Positions 44,186 to 53,787 of a stretch of 53,857 nt of DNA are shown piece by piece; position 1 is the first letter of the stretch, and the number at the start of each line of letters is the position of its first letter. The DNA is taken from contig CAKZJE010000120.1 in NCBI GenBank assembly GCA_936941155.1, positions 1 to 53,857 of the forward strand, given 5' to 3'. Source of the DNA: an uncultured Methylomonas sp. (GTDB lineage Bacteria; Pseudomonadota; Gammaproteobacteria; Methylococcales; Methylomonadaceae). Under the pieces are notes generated by a model, which was not told the DNA's origin, made no database searches, and worked only from the letters and a program-made list of their open reading frames with translations. The translations under genes and the position numbers were made by a program.

Positions 44186-46387
44186 TTAAAATAGCATACA
44201 GATTGTTATCACAAAGGTAATTGCCGACACCAACGGTAAAAATATTAACTTTGAAAATAAATTATCTTTGTAATGCAATAAAATCATCTCATATCGACAA
44301 GCCAGCAATACGCTATTAATACAAACTAATGAAATACTAAAATAGCAAACAAAATAAAAGGTTTCAAAATACGTTATCCCCGTCGATGACAAACTGGCTC
44401 GCAATCCACTATGCCATAACGCTACCGAAAATAATAACCCTGCATTAATTGCCAGCACCGCTAAAAGATCATCTAAAGTGCCAAATAAAAGCACAAATAG
44501 AATCAAATAAATAATAAAAATAGGCACAACCGTTGAAAAAATCGTATCTAAAAATACGCGCTTAATTGCAATATTAAAAATTAATTCTTGAGAAACCTGT
44601 CCTTTATAATTATCCATCCCAAAATTACTATTCAGCGTGGCTTTTAAATGCCCATAAAACGTCGCAAATACATTCCAGCTGGGCAGCACAAAATTTTCAG
44701 AATCTACCCCCATTAAAAATTTGCCATAAATATAAGGATAGCTCGTAAAGTCTGGGGTAAGCACAATATAATCGGTGTGACTGGTCGGGTGCATTCGCAA
44801 CCAAATAATATTTTTATCCAATGGAAAGCTTGAATAATCAAAGGATTGGCGCAGTTTCACATTAAAATACCAGCCAATTGTCACGGTATGGTCAACAACT
44901 TCCTTATAAGTCGCATCATTACAAGACAAATTGGTTTTGTCTTGGTCTTCAAATGCCTCAATCAGCATAATACTTTTTTCTTTCGGGATTTTGTCTGTAG
45001 CCATAGAACAAAAATCTTCTGGTATTACATTCGGTGGCAATGAATTATCTAATTGATATTTTTGCCAAATATAACCGGCTATTAACACATTATTAGAACC
45101 TTCAAATTCCGCCGCTTTCACAAATACGCCAGTGGGAATATAAAAGCGTTGTTTTTTGTGCATGGCATCTAAAAATTCATCTTGGCTTTTTTTGTATTCG
45201 GCAATATCTTTGGATGATTCAATTTTTTCGGTATGCGGCGGCAATTCAATTTCTTTTAAATCAGCATTGTGCCATAAAAAAGCCGTTCCAATTACAAAAG
45301 CGGCGGTAATAATGGTACTAAAATACCATAAATCATTAATTTTTTTATAATGCCGAATAAAGACAATAAAAGCTAAGACAATAGAAAAGGCAATTAAAGA
45401 AACAAGTAAATAAAGCCGTGTTTCTAAGGTTTTTTGCTGAATGCCTAATTCGCTTTCTAAAAAAACAATTTGATAACTCCAATTGGAGGCAGAAATATTT
45501 TTAAATAATACCCATGCTTTTTCATGTGTTTTCGGCAAACGATACGATTGAATATCTTTATTGACTTTCCTGTCTTGTCTGATTTGATTAATAAAATCAA
45601 ATTCATTTTTAAAATATTCGTAATGTTTGCTCACCTCCGCTAATGGCATCAAATCATTCGGGTGATAAACTAAATGCCCTTCATCGGAAAACACCATTCC
45701 ATAACCTGTTTTGCGATAATCTTGTTGATACATCAGGCTTTTTAATTCATCAGTGGAAAAGCCAACAGCAACCACACCGGCAACTTTGTCTTTTTTCGGT
45801 GAGGTGAAAAAAGGAATGCTATAAGCCACCAAAAAGTTGTTAGAAACATCCGCATATTTGGGTTGTTGCCAAAACGGTTTTTTATCCACTGCCGCTTTCA
45901 CAAACCAGCTGGTTTTGGATGTTTTATCGTCAATGCTGTAGTCGTAATCACGTTTTAGCGATTTAACTTGCCCAGTTTTTTTATCCGCAATATAAATCCA
46001 ATTGGCTAATTGATTAGGCTGATTGACATCATAAGCACCTTTGGCAAACGACACGCTAAAGTTATAAAACTTAGACGGCGCGTCATCAGTGCGATTTTTT
46101 ATCATCACTTGTTCAGCTTGATGCTCGACATTAGCATACGGAATTTGTCCATTGGTGAGCGCGTCAGCAAAATTTTGCCCTGTTTCCATTAAATATTTCA
46201 ATCGCTTATTAATATCGAGCACCGCAAGATCTGCCTCGTTATTAATCGCCATTTCAGTTTGCACAATGGTTTCTTGATTAGTTTTCCAATTTTGGTAACT
46301 CGAATACAGCACGATAAAAAGCGTAATGCAGGTAATAATAATATCGGGCAATAAACTTTTTCTGGTGGTTTTTTTTAGGTTTATCAT
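44186..46387 (-). CDS. dCache sensor fused to a pentameric-ligand-gated-channel-like region
   Basis: A 733-residue membrane protein. A first helix (about 12-31) leads to a periplasmic dCache-type sensor (about 35-320; ANWIYIADKKTG, TSWFVKAAVDKKPFWQQP, YGMVFSDEGHLVYHPND). Two helices (about 326-347 and 352-374) flank a short basic cytoplasmic loop. A second periplasmic domain (about 380-590) contains FDYSSFPLDKNIIWLRM, like the FPxD loop of Cys-loop-type receptors, then VLTPDFTSYPY. Four closing helices follow, the first with a central Pro (STVVPIFII) and with LSSTGITYFETFYF between the second and third, as in pLGIC channels. No kinase, GGDEF or chemotaxis output domain is present. I infer a ligand-gated ion channel with an added sensor; dCache is fairly sure, the channel fold less so. 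Confidence 0.7.
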   Translation of the reverse strand: MINLKKTTRKSLLPDIIITCITLFIVLYSSYQNWKTNQETIVQTEMAINNEADLAVLDINKRLKYLMETGQNFADALTNGQIPYANVEHQAEQVMIKNRTDDAPSKFYNFSVSFAKGAYDVNQPNQLANWIYIADKKTGQVKSLKRDYDYSIDDKTSKTSWFVKAAVDKKPFWQQPKYADVSNNFLVAYSIPFFTSPKKDKVAGVVAVGFSTDELKSLMYQQDYRKTGYGMVFSDEGHLVYHPNDLMPLAEVSKHYEYFKNEFDFINQIRQDRKVNKDIQSYRLPKTHEKAWVLFKNISASNWSYQIVFLESELGIQQKTLETRLYLLVSLIAFSIVLAFIVFIRHYKKINDLWYFSTIITAAFVIGTAFLWHNADLKEIELPPHTEKIESSKDIAEYKKSQDEFLDAMHKKQRFYIPTGVFVKAAEFEGSNNVLIAGYIWQKYQLDNSLPPNVIPEDFCSMATDKIPKEKSIMLIEAFEDQDKTNLSCNDATYKEVVDHTVTIGWYFNVKLRQSFDYSSFPLDKNIIWLRMHPTSHTDYIVLTPDFTSYPYIYGKFLMGVDSENFVLPSWNVFATFYGHLKATLNSNFGMDNYKGQVSQELIFNIAIKRVFLDTIFSTVVPIFIIYLILFVLLFGTLDDLLAVLAINAGLLFSVALWHSGLRASLSSTGITYFETFYFVCYFSISLVCINSVLLACRYEMILLHYKDNLFSKLIFLPLVSAITFVITICMLF

Positions 46388-46510
46388 AATTAAAATGATT
46401 CAGCTTAATAAATACAGATTCAAGGTTCATGCGGTGAATAATATCGCTAAACGTGCATGAAGGTGTTTGACAAAGAACGTTTTCAATAGCTTGTTCAAGA
46501 TATTTGAATC

Positions 46511-46539
46511 GATAGAGACGCAAGATTTTGCGTCTCTAC
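46511..46539. repeat. Palindromic element family 2
   Basis: TAGAGACGCAA and its inverse around GATT, identical in the core to 11172-11199. It lies upstream of the dCache gene and downstream of the AlkB gene. Confidence 0.8.
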
Positions 46540-46609
46540 GGCTCAATTGAAAATGCCGTTTTTTAAAGTTTCTTAAATGAGACAAGCTTTAGTTTAGTAC
46601 AGGATTTTT

Positions 46610-47206
46610 TCAACGTGAGGAAGAAAAAATAGTTCTAAAAGTCAGATTAATCCGCGCCGATTTTTTAAGGCGTGTTTTTGGCACAGAATGTTGCCAATAA
46701 TTTTGCAATGCCCCCGCCATTATCAGCAAATCGCCATGTTCTAGTGGCACATCCAGAGTGATTTTCTGTTGTTGATGTTTGAATTTTAACAAGCGACTAT
46801 CGCCTAAACTTAACGAGGCAATCACAGGATTTTTCCCAAGTTCTGGTTCATCATCCGCATGACAGCCCATCGAATCATTGCCGTCTCGGTATAAATTGCC
46901 TAAGACGCTGTTAAAACGATAGCCACTGATGTTTTCTACTTGCTGCTGAATAGTTTTTAAACTTTCTATCCAAGGCAACGGTTGATGCACAACATGCGAA
47001 TATTGATAACTCGCGTCTTTATCACCGTACCAGCACATCAAACGCGGCACTTTCACCCAGCGACCGTATAAAAAAATACTTTCTTCCTGCCACGCCAATT
47101 CCGTCAGCAATTGTTGAAATAAGCTATCCGCCTCGGTGTATGAATAAAATTGTTTGATTAAATAGAGTTCGCCATCAACAGGGGCAAGATTTTGAGAATA
47201 AGGCAT
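46610..47206 (-). CDS. AlkB-family 2-oxoglutarate/Fe(II) dioxygenase
   Basis: A 198-residue AlkB-like oxygenase that would remove alkyl groups from DNA or RNA bases. It has PRLMCWYGD, NLYRDGNDSMGCHADDE (the HxD iron ligands), IASLSLGDSRLLKFK, WQHSVPK (third His) and RINLTFR (2-oxoglutarate Arg), in the arrangement of the AlkB2/ALKBH2-like group. The ATG at 47206 is 7 bases after the stop of the GGDEF/EAL gene; a TTG 18 bases upstream would overlap that gene. No ribosome site is strong, so coupling to the upstream gene is likely. Confidence 0.92.
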   Translation of the reverse strand: MPYSQNLAPVDGELYLIKQFYSYTEADSLFQQLLTELAWQEESIFLYGRWVKVPRLMCWYGDKDASYQYSHVVHQPLPWIESLKTIQQQVENISGYRFNSVLGNLYRDGNDSMGCHADDEPELGKNPVIASLSLGDSRLLKFKHQQQKITLDVPLEHGDLLIMAGALQNYWQHSVPKTRLKKSARINLTFRTIFSSSR

Positions 47207-47213
47207 CGCGTTG

Positions 47214-50200
47214 TTAAATATCAAAATCTTTGTAAACGTTCTCAGCTACGTTTGTGTGCGCGATAAAATAATTTTCAAACTCCTCCGCCATCATAGGTTT
47301 GCCAAATAAATAGCCTTGCGCACGTTCACAACCAAATTGTTTGAGCAAATCGAATTGTCCTTGTTTTTCAACACCTTCTGCAAGCGTGGTTAAATCCAAA
47401 GCTTTTGCTAAATCAATCACGGCTTTGGCAATCGCGGCATCATCTTTATTGGTTATCATATCGAGAACAAACGAGCGGTCAATTTTCAGCAAATCGACAT
47501 TAAATGATTTTAAACGACTTAAACACGAATAATCCGTGCCGAAATCATCAATCGCTAACTTATAACCTAAGTGACTTAAGCGATTTAAAATCTCAGTCAC
47601 ATTGTCAGGATATTGTGCCAACGCGCTTTCGGTGATTTCTAATTCAATTTTATCGCTAGAAACACCGGATTTTTCACAAATATTCACCAGTTTTTCCACA
47701 AAATCCGGCTGAATCAATTGATGAATAGAAACATTCACCGCTAAATAATGAATATTGATGTTTTCATTCAATTCCCAACGGTTGATTTGCAGGCAGGCTT
47801 GCTCCAGCACCCATTCACCAATAGATAAAATCAGTCCGGTATCTTCTGCTAACGGGATAAAGTCAACGGGAGAAATCAACCCTAGTTCTGGGCTTTGCCA
47901 GCGCAACAACACTTCCGCACCAATAATTTGTTTATTTTTTATATTAACAAGCGGTTGGTAGGTTAAATATAACTCATTATTTTTAATTGCATTTTTCAAT
48001 TTATGAATCATCGTGACACGCATTTTAATCGTGTCAATCATATCGCTGGAAAAAAAACGATAAGTATTGCGACCACTGTTTTTGGCTTCATACATGGCTG
48101 TGTCAGCCAGTTGAATCAAATCGTTAATATTGTGGGCATCATCCGGGTAAATCACAATCCCAATACTTGCGCCGCCATAAAAAGTGTAATCTTTATAGCT
48201 GTGACTTTCACTTAAGCGAAGAATGATGCTTTTGGCAATTTTTTCACAGATTTGCACGGTGACGCTGGTTTCAATTTGCTCTACGTCATCCAAAATCACC
48301 ACAAACTCATCGCCACCCAGTCGCGCCAGCGTATCTGAAGAACGTAAGCAAGAGGCAATTCTTAACGCCACTGTTTTTAACAGCTCATCACCTGCATCAT
48401 GTCCCAAAGTATCATTGACATCTTTAAAACGATCTAAGTCAATGAATAATAACGCTAATTTAGATTGATATTGTTTTGCCTGAATTATCGCTTGTTCTAA
48501 TTTGTCATAAAATAAAGTGCGATTGGTTAATCCTGTCAAAGCATCAAAAAAAGCCAGTTGGTTAATGCGCTCTTCGTGTTCTTTTCGCAAAGAAATATCA
48601 TCAAACACACCAATATAATTTTTCACTCGTCCTTTATGGTCATATACCGCCGTGATGGTGAGCCATTCCAAATAGAATTCACCGTTTTTGCGTCTGTTCC
48701 AAATTTCACCTTTCCAACGTCCGGTCTCTGCTAAGGTTTTCCACATTTCCACATAAAATTGAGCATGGTGTTTGCCCGAACTTAAAATCGCCGGCGTTTT
48801 TCCTATCACATCCGCCAAGCTATAACCTGTGATTTCCGTGAAGACAGGATTGACGCTGAGAATTTTTTTATTGGCATCGGTGACAATTAAACACGCCAAA
48901 TTATGTTTAAACACCGTGTCGGCTAACGACACTTCATCCAACGCTTGTTTAAAGCGAATTAATTCTGCAATCGTGCCAGCAAATGTTTTTAACGTGTTTC
49001 TTTCCGCTTTGTTTAATTCGCTTTTGTGACTAATCGACACATATAACGTGCCTAATAATTGCTGGTCGGATAACAACGGTACAACATAGTGATTGTCGTT
49101 GATCATTTCGCCACAACACTTTGCAGCGCGGGTATGGTGCTGTATCTCTAGCAAGCCAACCGCTTGGCCACATGCGCAATAGCCATATTCAATATGTTTA
49201 CATAGCTTGAGACTCTCTGTTAAAGCCGGATAATACGTTGCTAAAGTTAAAACTTGTTCTTCTGCATCCGTTAAAAAAAGCACGCCTTTCGGACTGGATT
49301 TTAACCATGATAAACCAAGCACAATGTTGAGGGATTTTTGTAGCATTTCTTCCATATCCAATTGATGAATTGGCAAGGATAACAATTGGTTAGTGGCTTG
49401 TTGTGATTCTAAGTTTTGCTGTAACTCGCGCGTATTGTTTAATAAGGATTCCGCCGTAACTTTCAATCGCCATGCAACGGGCGAGACAAACAGCAATAAA
49501 AAACCGACATCCAAAAATACTTTCCATCCGTTTGTGGCATTGTCAGGCAAGATGATGGGCATCACTAACATAATAGTGCCTTCAGAAACCCCAACAATCA
49601 GCAACACTTTCCACAACACGACTTTGTTATCCGCTAATAACGCAAACAACAGCAATAGCATTAACAATAAATTGGAACACACCACTGCATAAAATAAGTT
49701 GCTGCTTTTAATGCCATGCGTAAGCACAGCAAGGGAAATGCTATCGCTGTGAAAATGTGCCGCCGCCATCGCTGTGTAGTGCATTGCACTGACGGCTAGT
49801 CCTAAAATAGTTCCGGTCAATAACAGCAAACGATAGGATTTTTGAATCGGGCTTTGCTTCCAATATTCAGTAATTTGTAATCCAACGTAGGACACCACAA
49901 ACGCTACGATAATCGACGTGGAAAACCAAATTACATCATAATCTATCGGCGGACTCATCCGCATTGAAGCCATGCCGGAGTAGTGCATCACGCAAATCGC
50001 CGTTGTCAGACATAACGTAGCTTTAAATTTGCGCCAGTGGGTGTGTGTATTTCGGCTGATAATCAGCATGGCGGGAATTGCACCTATCACTGCAAATAAA
50101 TAGGAGCACAGCGTAATGATAGGGTCATAAGCAAGCGCGATGGGCAAAGTCACTGCCAACATCCCTATAAAGTGCATAGACCAAGTGCCTGTCGCAAAAG

Positions 50201-50345
50201 CCAATCCTGAGAAAACTATCCGTAAGCGTTTGATATTACTACTCAACGCATCAAAACCACTGAGTAAAAATAACGCCACAGATGAACAAAGAATAGCAAT
50301 AAGAACTGAAGCGACAACTAAACCAAGATGGTATTGGGCGTGCAT
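47214..50345 (-). CDS. MHYT-GAF-PAS-GGDEF-EAL c-di-GMP signalling protein
   Basis: A 1043-residue membrane protein. The MHYT sensor (about 1-250, seven helices) shows MHFIGM, MHYSGM and MHYTAM, thought to bind metal and gases such as O2 or NO. A GAF domain (about 310-460, Cys-rich with CACGQAV and AAKCCGE) and a PAS domain (about 470-595) follow. The GGDEF domain (about 610-770) has an intact RLGGDEF, and the EAL domain (about 790-1030) has EVLLRW in place of EALLRW, which still offers the metal Glu. Both c-di-GMP synthesis and breakdown are possible. The AlkB-like gene follows 7 bases later. Confidence 0.95.
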   Translation of the reverse strand: MHAQYHLGLVVASVLIAILCSSVALFLLSGFDALSSNIKRLRIVFSGLAFATGTWSMHFIGMLAVTLPIALAYDPIITLCSYLFAVIGAIPAMLIISRNTHTHWRKFKATLCLTTAICVMHYSGMASMRMSPPIDYDVIWFSTSIIVAFVVSYVGLQITEYWKQSPIQKSYRLLLLTGTILGLAVSAMHYTAMAAAHFHSDSISLAVLTHGIKSSNLFYAVVCSNLLLMLLLLFALLADNKVVLWKVLLIVGVSEGTIMLVMPIILPDNATNGWKVFLDVGFLLLFVSPVAWRLKVTAESLLNNTRELQQNLESQQATNQLLSLPIHQLDMEEMLQKSLNIVLGLSWLKSSPKGVLFLTDAEEQVLTLATYYPALTESLKLCKHIEYGYCACGQAVGLLEIQHHTRAAKCCGEMINDNHYVVPLLSDQQLLGTLYVSISHKSELNKAERNTLKTFAGTIAELIRFKQALDEVSLADTVFKHNLACLIVTDANKKILSVNPVFTEITGYSLADVIGKTPAILSSGKHHAQFYVEMWKTLAETGRWKGEIWNRRKNGEFYLEWLTITAVYDHKGRVKNYIGVFDDISLRKEHEERINQLAFFDALTGLTNRTLFYDKLEQAIIQAKQYQSKLALLFIDLDRFKDVNDTLGHDAGDELLKTVALRIASCLRSSDTLARLGGDEFVVILDDVEQIETSVTVQICEKIAKSIILRLSESHSYKDYTFYGGASIGIVIYPDDAHNINDLIQLADTAMYEAKNSGRNTYRFFSSDMIDTIKMRVTMIHKLKNAIKNNELYLTYQPLVNIKNKQIIGAEVLLRWQSPELGLISPVDFIPLAEDTGLILSIGEWVLEQACLQINRWELNENINIHYLAVNVSIHQLIQPDFVEKLVNICEKSGVSSDKIELEITESALAQYPDNVTEILNRLSHLGYKLAIDDFGTDYSCLSRLKSFNVDLLKIDRSFVLDMITNKDDAAIAKAVIDLAKALDLTTLAEGVEKQGQFDLLKQFGCERAQGYLFGKPMMAEEFENYFIAHTNVAENVYKDFDI

Positions 50346-50452
50346 ATTCTCTTTTTCCCTTTTAGTAAATTTTTATTATTCCATTCATAGATATAAACCG
50401 CATCCATTTAGAAATACATAGTTTTTTAAATGGTTAGACGCTATGCAAACGT

Positions 50453-50480
50453 GTAGAGACGCAAAATATTGCGTCTCTAC
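50453..50480. repeat. Palindromic element family 2
   Basis: GTAGAGACGCAA and TTGCGTCTCTAC around AATA... the arms match those at 11172-11199. Confidence 0.8.
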
Positions 50481-50620
50481 GATTCAACGTTTCTCAAATT
50501 AGATGTGGTTTATCCGTTAAAAGTGATTGCTTTTTCCAGAATTTTTTATTTTTTACTCGTTATTCTGAGAAATTTTCAGCATTTGATTAAGTAATTTAAT
50601 CTTAACTGTGATTGTACAAA

Positions 50621-50653
50621 ACGACTTCCAGTCGTTTGAATACTGGAAGCCGT
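50621..50653. repeat. ACGACTTCCAGT imperfect palindrome
   Basis: ACGACTTCCAGT and ACTGGAAGCCGT enclose CGTTTGAAT; one mismatch. It resembles the CCAG-type palindromes at 23790 and 32039. Confidence 0.6.
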
Positions 50654-50713
50654 AATCAGCTTGAACACCTTTTTTATGCTCTTAACTTTTATGTTTCTAC
50701 CGCTTAAAACATC

Positions 50714-51763
50714 TTAGTTTTCTTGCGGTGGATTTAATTTATTATGCCGTAATGACGAATAAAACGATAAACCAATAAACGCCGCGCCAATTAAACCTGT
50801 GATCACTTCAGAAATATGAATCGACATGCTGCACAACATAATCACCGCCAACGCGCCAATTGCATAATGTGCACCGTGCTCTAAGAAAATATACAAATCT
50901 AATGTGCCTTGTTTCACCAAAAATACCGTCAAACTTCTGACAAACATTGCGCCGATGCCTAACCCTAACATGATAATCACCACGTCTTTAGTGATTGCAA
51001 ACGCACCGATTACACCATCAAACGAGAAGGACGCATCCAGAATTTCTAAATAAATAAAGCTCATAATCCCAGCTTTTTGCACACCTTTCACAGCCACTTC
51101 GCCTTCTTCTTCATTTTCAAACAAAGAAGACAAACTGCCAACAATCACATACAACACAATCCCAACCACACCGGCAGTCATGGCACTGGCTTTTTCATCC
51201 ACGCTGTCTAAATACGATTGCGCAACCAATAATGAAATCAACGTCACCATAATTTCAATAGATTCAAGTTTGCCGAGCAACACCAATTTTTCTTCAATAA
51301 TTTTAATCCAGTGTAATTCTTTGCCTTCATCCAAAATAAAGTCTAAGAACACCATCAACAAAAATGTGCCACCGAAAGCAGAAATCAAAACGTGCGAATC
51401 AGTTAAATGTTTTGCATATTCTTGCGGATGCGCAATCGCCATTGCAGCAACATCTAACATGCCCATGTGCGTAGCAACCCCAACAATTGCCAGTGGGAAA
51501 ATTAAGCGCATTCCAAACACTGCAATTAAAATCCCCCAGGTTAAAAAATAGCGTTGCCATTTTTCTTCCATATTTTTTAACACCGCCGCGTTGACAATCG
51601 CGTTGTCAAACGAGAGACTGACTTCCATCACCCCTAAAATAATAGTAATAAAAACTGCCGATAATGAACCTACGATAACGCCATCGCCAGTTGCGCCGCC
51701 CCACAAAAGCGCGATAACCAAGCACACGGCAGTCACTTGAAAAGAAAGTTTAAAATGTTCCAC
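50714..51763 (-). CDS. DUF475 (TerC-superfamily) membrane protein
   Basis: A 349-residue protein with about nine membrane helices. TerC-type acidic motifs occur twice: MEVSLSFDNAIVNAAVL near the start and LEILDASFSFDGVIGAFAI in the second half. This arrangement is that of DUF475, a TerC relative linked to metal (Mn2+) or tellurium handling. It starts with GTG, preceded by TAGGAGC. The gene stands alone with its own promoter. Transport of a divalent metal is inferred from the superfamily. Confidence 0.88.
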   Translation of the reverse strand: MEHFKLSFQVTAVCLVIALLWGGATGDGVIVGSLSAVFITIILGVMEVSLSFDNAIVNAAVLKNMEEKWQRYFLTWGILIAVFGMRLIFPLAIVGVATHMGMLDVAAMAIAHPQEYAKHLTDSHVLISAFGGTFLLMVFLDFILDEGKELHWIKIIEEKLVLLGKLESIEIMVTLISLLVAQSYLDSVDEKASAMTAGVVGIVLYVIVGSLSSLFENEEEGEVAVKGVQKAGIMSFIYLEILDASFSFDGVIGAFAITKDVVIIMLGLGIGAMFVRSLTVFLVKQGTLDLYIFLEHGAHYAIGALAVIMLCSMSIHISEVITGLIGAAFIGLSFYSSLRHNKLNPPQEN

Positions 51764-51783
51764 TTCTGATGCTCCTAAAAATT

Positions 51784-51811
51784 GTTATATTTTTCAAAGT
51801 CTGTATTGTAA
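51784..51811 (-). promoter_or_regulatory. Possible promoter of the DUF475 gene
   Basis: TTACAA and TATAAC on the minus strand with a 16-base spacer, about 20 bases before the GTG. Confidence 0.4.
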
Positions 51812-51826
51812 TACGTTGTTAGTTTT

Positions 51827-52429
51827 TTAGCTTTGCAGAGATGATTTTTCTAAGGCAGATAATTCACTGAGTGTGTTTAAATTTAAAAAAATAGTGGCGG
51901 CATTGCTGAAATCAACCGTCACGAAATCATGCCGCTTTATCCAGTTTTCTAATTTGCGTTCACCGCTATTTAAATAAGCTTGCAAATCATGTTTTAAATC
52001 AGGATTTACCGCTAAAAAAACCGGCTGCAATTTCTCACCATCGTGCGCCACTGCAATCTGACTTTTGCTTTCTTGCAATGTGCTGATAATTTTTTGCAAA
52101 TGTTCAGATTTTATCAACGGCGAATCGCACGGCATCACCACTAAAATATCACCTGTGCAATTGAGCATTGCCGTTAAAATACCTGCTAAAGGCCCGTCAA
52201 AATTGGCGGTTTGATCTGCAATCACCGGAAAACCCCATTGTTTATATTCATCTTGATTGCGGTTGGCATTAATCAGCAATTGCGATACTAACGGCGCGAT
52301 TGCGGTAATGGCGTAATTTATTAACGCTATGCCGTGATAGCGCACCAAACCTTTATCTTGATGATTCATGCGCCGTGCCAAGCCGCCCGCCAAAATCACG
52401 CCGGTTATTTTTGTTTGTGTATTCATCAT
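51827..52429 (-). CDS. mobA: Molybdenum cofactor guanylyltransferase MobA
   Basis: A 200-residue enzyme joining GMP to molybdopterin to make the MGD cofactor used by DMSO-reductase-type molybdoenzymes such as nitrate reductases. It has the nucleotide-binding start GVILAGGLARRMNHQDKGL, DGPLAGIL and MPCDSPLI with the metal Asp, then KLQPVFLAV and ERKLENWI. Length is normal. Two ATGs lie in tandem; no clear ribosome site distinguishes them. It is divergent from the DUF302 lipoprotein gene. Confidence 0.95.
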   Translation of the reverse strand: MMNTQTKITGVILAGGLARRMNHQDKGLVRYHGIALINYAITAIAPLVSQLLINANRNQDEYKQWGFPVIADQTANFDGPLAGILTAMLNCTGDILVVMPCDSPLIKSEHLQKIISTLQESKSQIAVAHDGEKLQPVFLAVNPDLKHDLQAYLNSGERKLENWIKRHDFVTVDFSNAATIFLNLNTLSELSALEKSSLQS

Positions 52430-52462
52430 GCTACGCTGTTATTTTCATCAGGGGAGATTGTT

Positions 52463-52918
52463 ATGCTACTAAGAATTGTCATTTTCGCAAGTTTGTTCAG
52501 TTTGGCAGGATGCAACACTTTGCCTGCGAATAGTGAAATTATTCAATATTACGAAGTGAGCACCACGAAACCTTATGATGATGTGTTAAGCGAGGTGCAA
52601 GGCGCAATTGCTGAACATAATTTTAGAATTACCGCGCATAGTCGGGTGGGGAAAGTGATTCGGGAGCGCGGCGCGGTGGGTTTTCCTGAGTACGATACGA
52701 TTCAATTTTGCAATCTGACTCATGCAAAAACGATGTTAGAGATTTCGCCGCATTTGGTTCATTACATGCCTTGCAATATTGTGTTGTATCAGTTTCAGGG
52801 CAAAACCATTGTGAAAACGCATTTGTTGCCTACCGATAGCGAGAATGCCGAGTTGAATGCTTTTTTTGCCACAATGAATCAGATGTTGAAAGAGATTGTG
52901 GATTTTGCAGTGGAATAA
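52463..52918 (+). CDS. DUF302-type lipoprotein
   Basis: A 151-residue lipoprotein with a signal ending in SLAGC. The body resembles DUF302: YYEVSTTKPYDDVLSEVQGAIAEHNFRI at the front, IQFCNLTHAKTMLEISPHLVHYMPCNIVLYQ in the centre (a His/Cys-rich strand pair typical of the family). The role of DUF302 is not established. The frame extends upstream to 52334, but AGGGGAG immediately before the ATG at 52463 and the signal peptide fix the start. Confidence 0.85.
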   Translation: MLLRIVIFASLFSLAGCNTLPANSEIIQYYEVSTTKPYDDVLSEVQGAIAEHNFRITAHSRVGKVIRERGAVGFPEYDTIQFCNLTHAKTMLEISPHLVHYMPCNIVLYQFQGKTIVKTHLLPTDSENAELNAFFATMNQMLKEIVDFAVE

Positions 52919-52994
52919 ATGGCGAGTTTTTATAGTTTTAGGAACGTGTACAAATCAATTTAGGCAAGTTTATTTTTAAAATCGCTGAGGTCAC

Positions 52995-53013
52995 GACTGA
53001 CAGTCCTTTAAGG
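52995..53013. repeat. Broken half of a CTGACAGTCCTT palindrome
   Basis: GACTGACAGTCCTTTAAGG matches the left arm and centre of the element at 32039-32070 but its right arm is missing. The IS4 remnant begins shortly after, so an insertion or deletion may have removed it. Confidence 0.55.
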
Positions 53014-53031
53014 CATAGGTATCTACACAAG

Positions 53032-53787
53032 TTATCCGAAAAAAGATTTAGCCGTTTTTCGTAAAACAGCTAAATCTTCTGGTGAGTAGCTTTCCATCAT
53101 CTCTAGCATGGAAAGAAACACCCACAAACCTGCCAGCAATGCTGGATTAGTAAACTCTACACCCCATTTCATCTGTCGCCCACTTAACTTAATCAAAAAA
53201 GTTCGCAACGAGCGAGTTTCCTCATTTTCGGTGGCAGCAATCTCCCAAACCACCACACAAGCCATACTCACAACAAGGAGGCGTTTGGCAATCGCAAGCC
53301 CCGTTTCTTGCTGCCAAGACTCCAGGTTTTGCCCCGCACTTTTAAGCAATTTAAAAAAGCTTTCGATTTTCCACCGCCAGTAGTACCACAGCGCGATTTC
53401 ATTCGCGTCAACCCTTTGCACATTAGTGATTAATACCCATTGCGCCAGAATCGTGCCAGCATCGGACATCACTCGACTGACCACCAATCGCGCTTCAACA
53501 GGCTTTCCTGCAACGGTTGTTCTTTTCTGATTTTTCCGCACATGCGCATGACGAGTAATGACAATTTTTGCTTCCGCAACCCATTGCCACTGCGATTTAC
53601 CATGATAATTCACTTCGCGTATCTTATTGAAAGACAAGCTGTTTGCAATCATCGGGCAGGTCAGCGTTTGCTTTTCAAATGTCACAGTTGTGTGATCTTT
53701 GGCGCGTGTTAACCATAAATAGCTGTTTTCTTGCCATTGGCTTTGAGACGTTCGCAGAAGATGTGAATCAAAGGGTTGTATTTCCAA
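53032..53787 (-). pseudogene. IS4-family transposase, C-terminal remnant
   Basis: The open frame holds the C-terminal part of an IS4-type DDE transposase. It runs from about SYLWLTRAKDHTTV, through WVLITNV, to the YREK box YYWRWKIESFFKLLKSAGQ, which carries the catalytic Glu. The first 19 or so codons (53787-53733) are not transposase in this frame; they read the IS110 remnant out of frame. Intact relatives have around 400 residues and two more catalytic Asp, so the element is truncated at its 5' end and inactive. Confidence 0.8.

Larger units (their letters stand above)
50346..50713. other. Intergenic region with two palindromic elements
   Basis: About 368 bases between two minus-strand genes. 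It contains elements at 50453-50480 and 50621-50653. No gene was found. Confidence 0.6.

Noticed and set aside
46278-46523. 81-codon open frame on the minus strand before the dCache gene
   Set aside because: It overlaps the dCache gene in another frame, begins within a palindromic element and shows no protein-like pattern.
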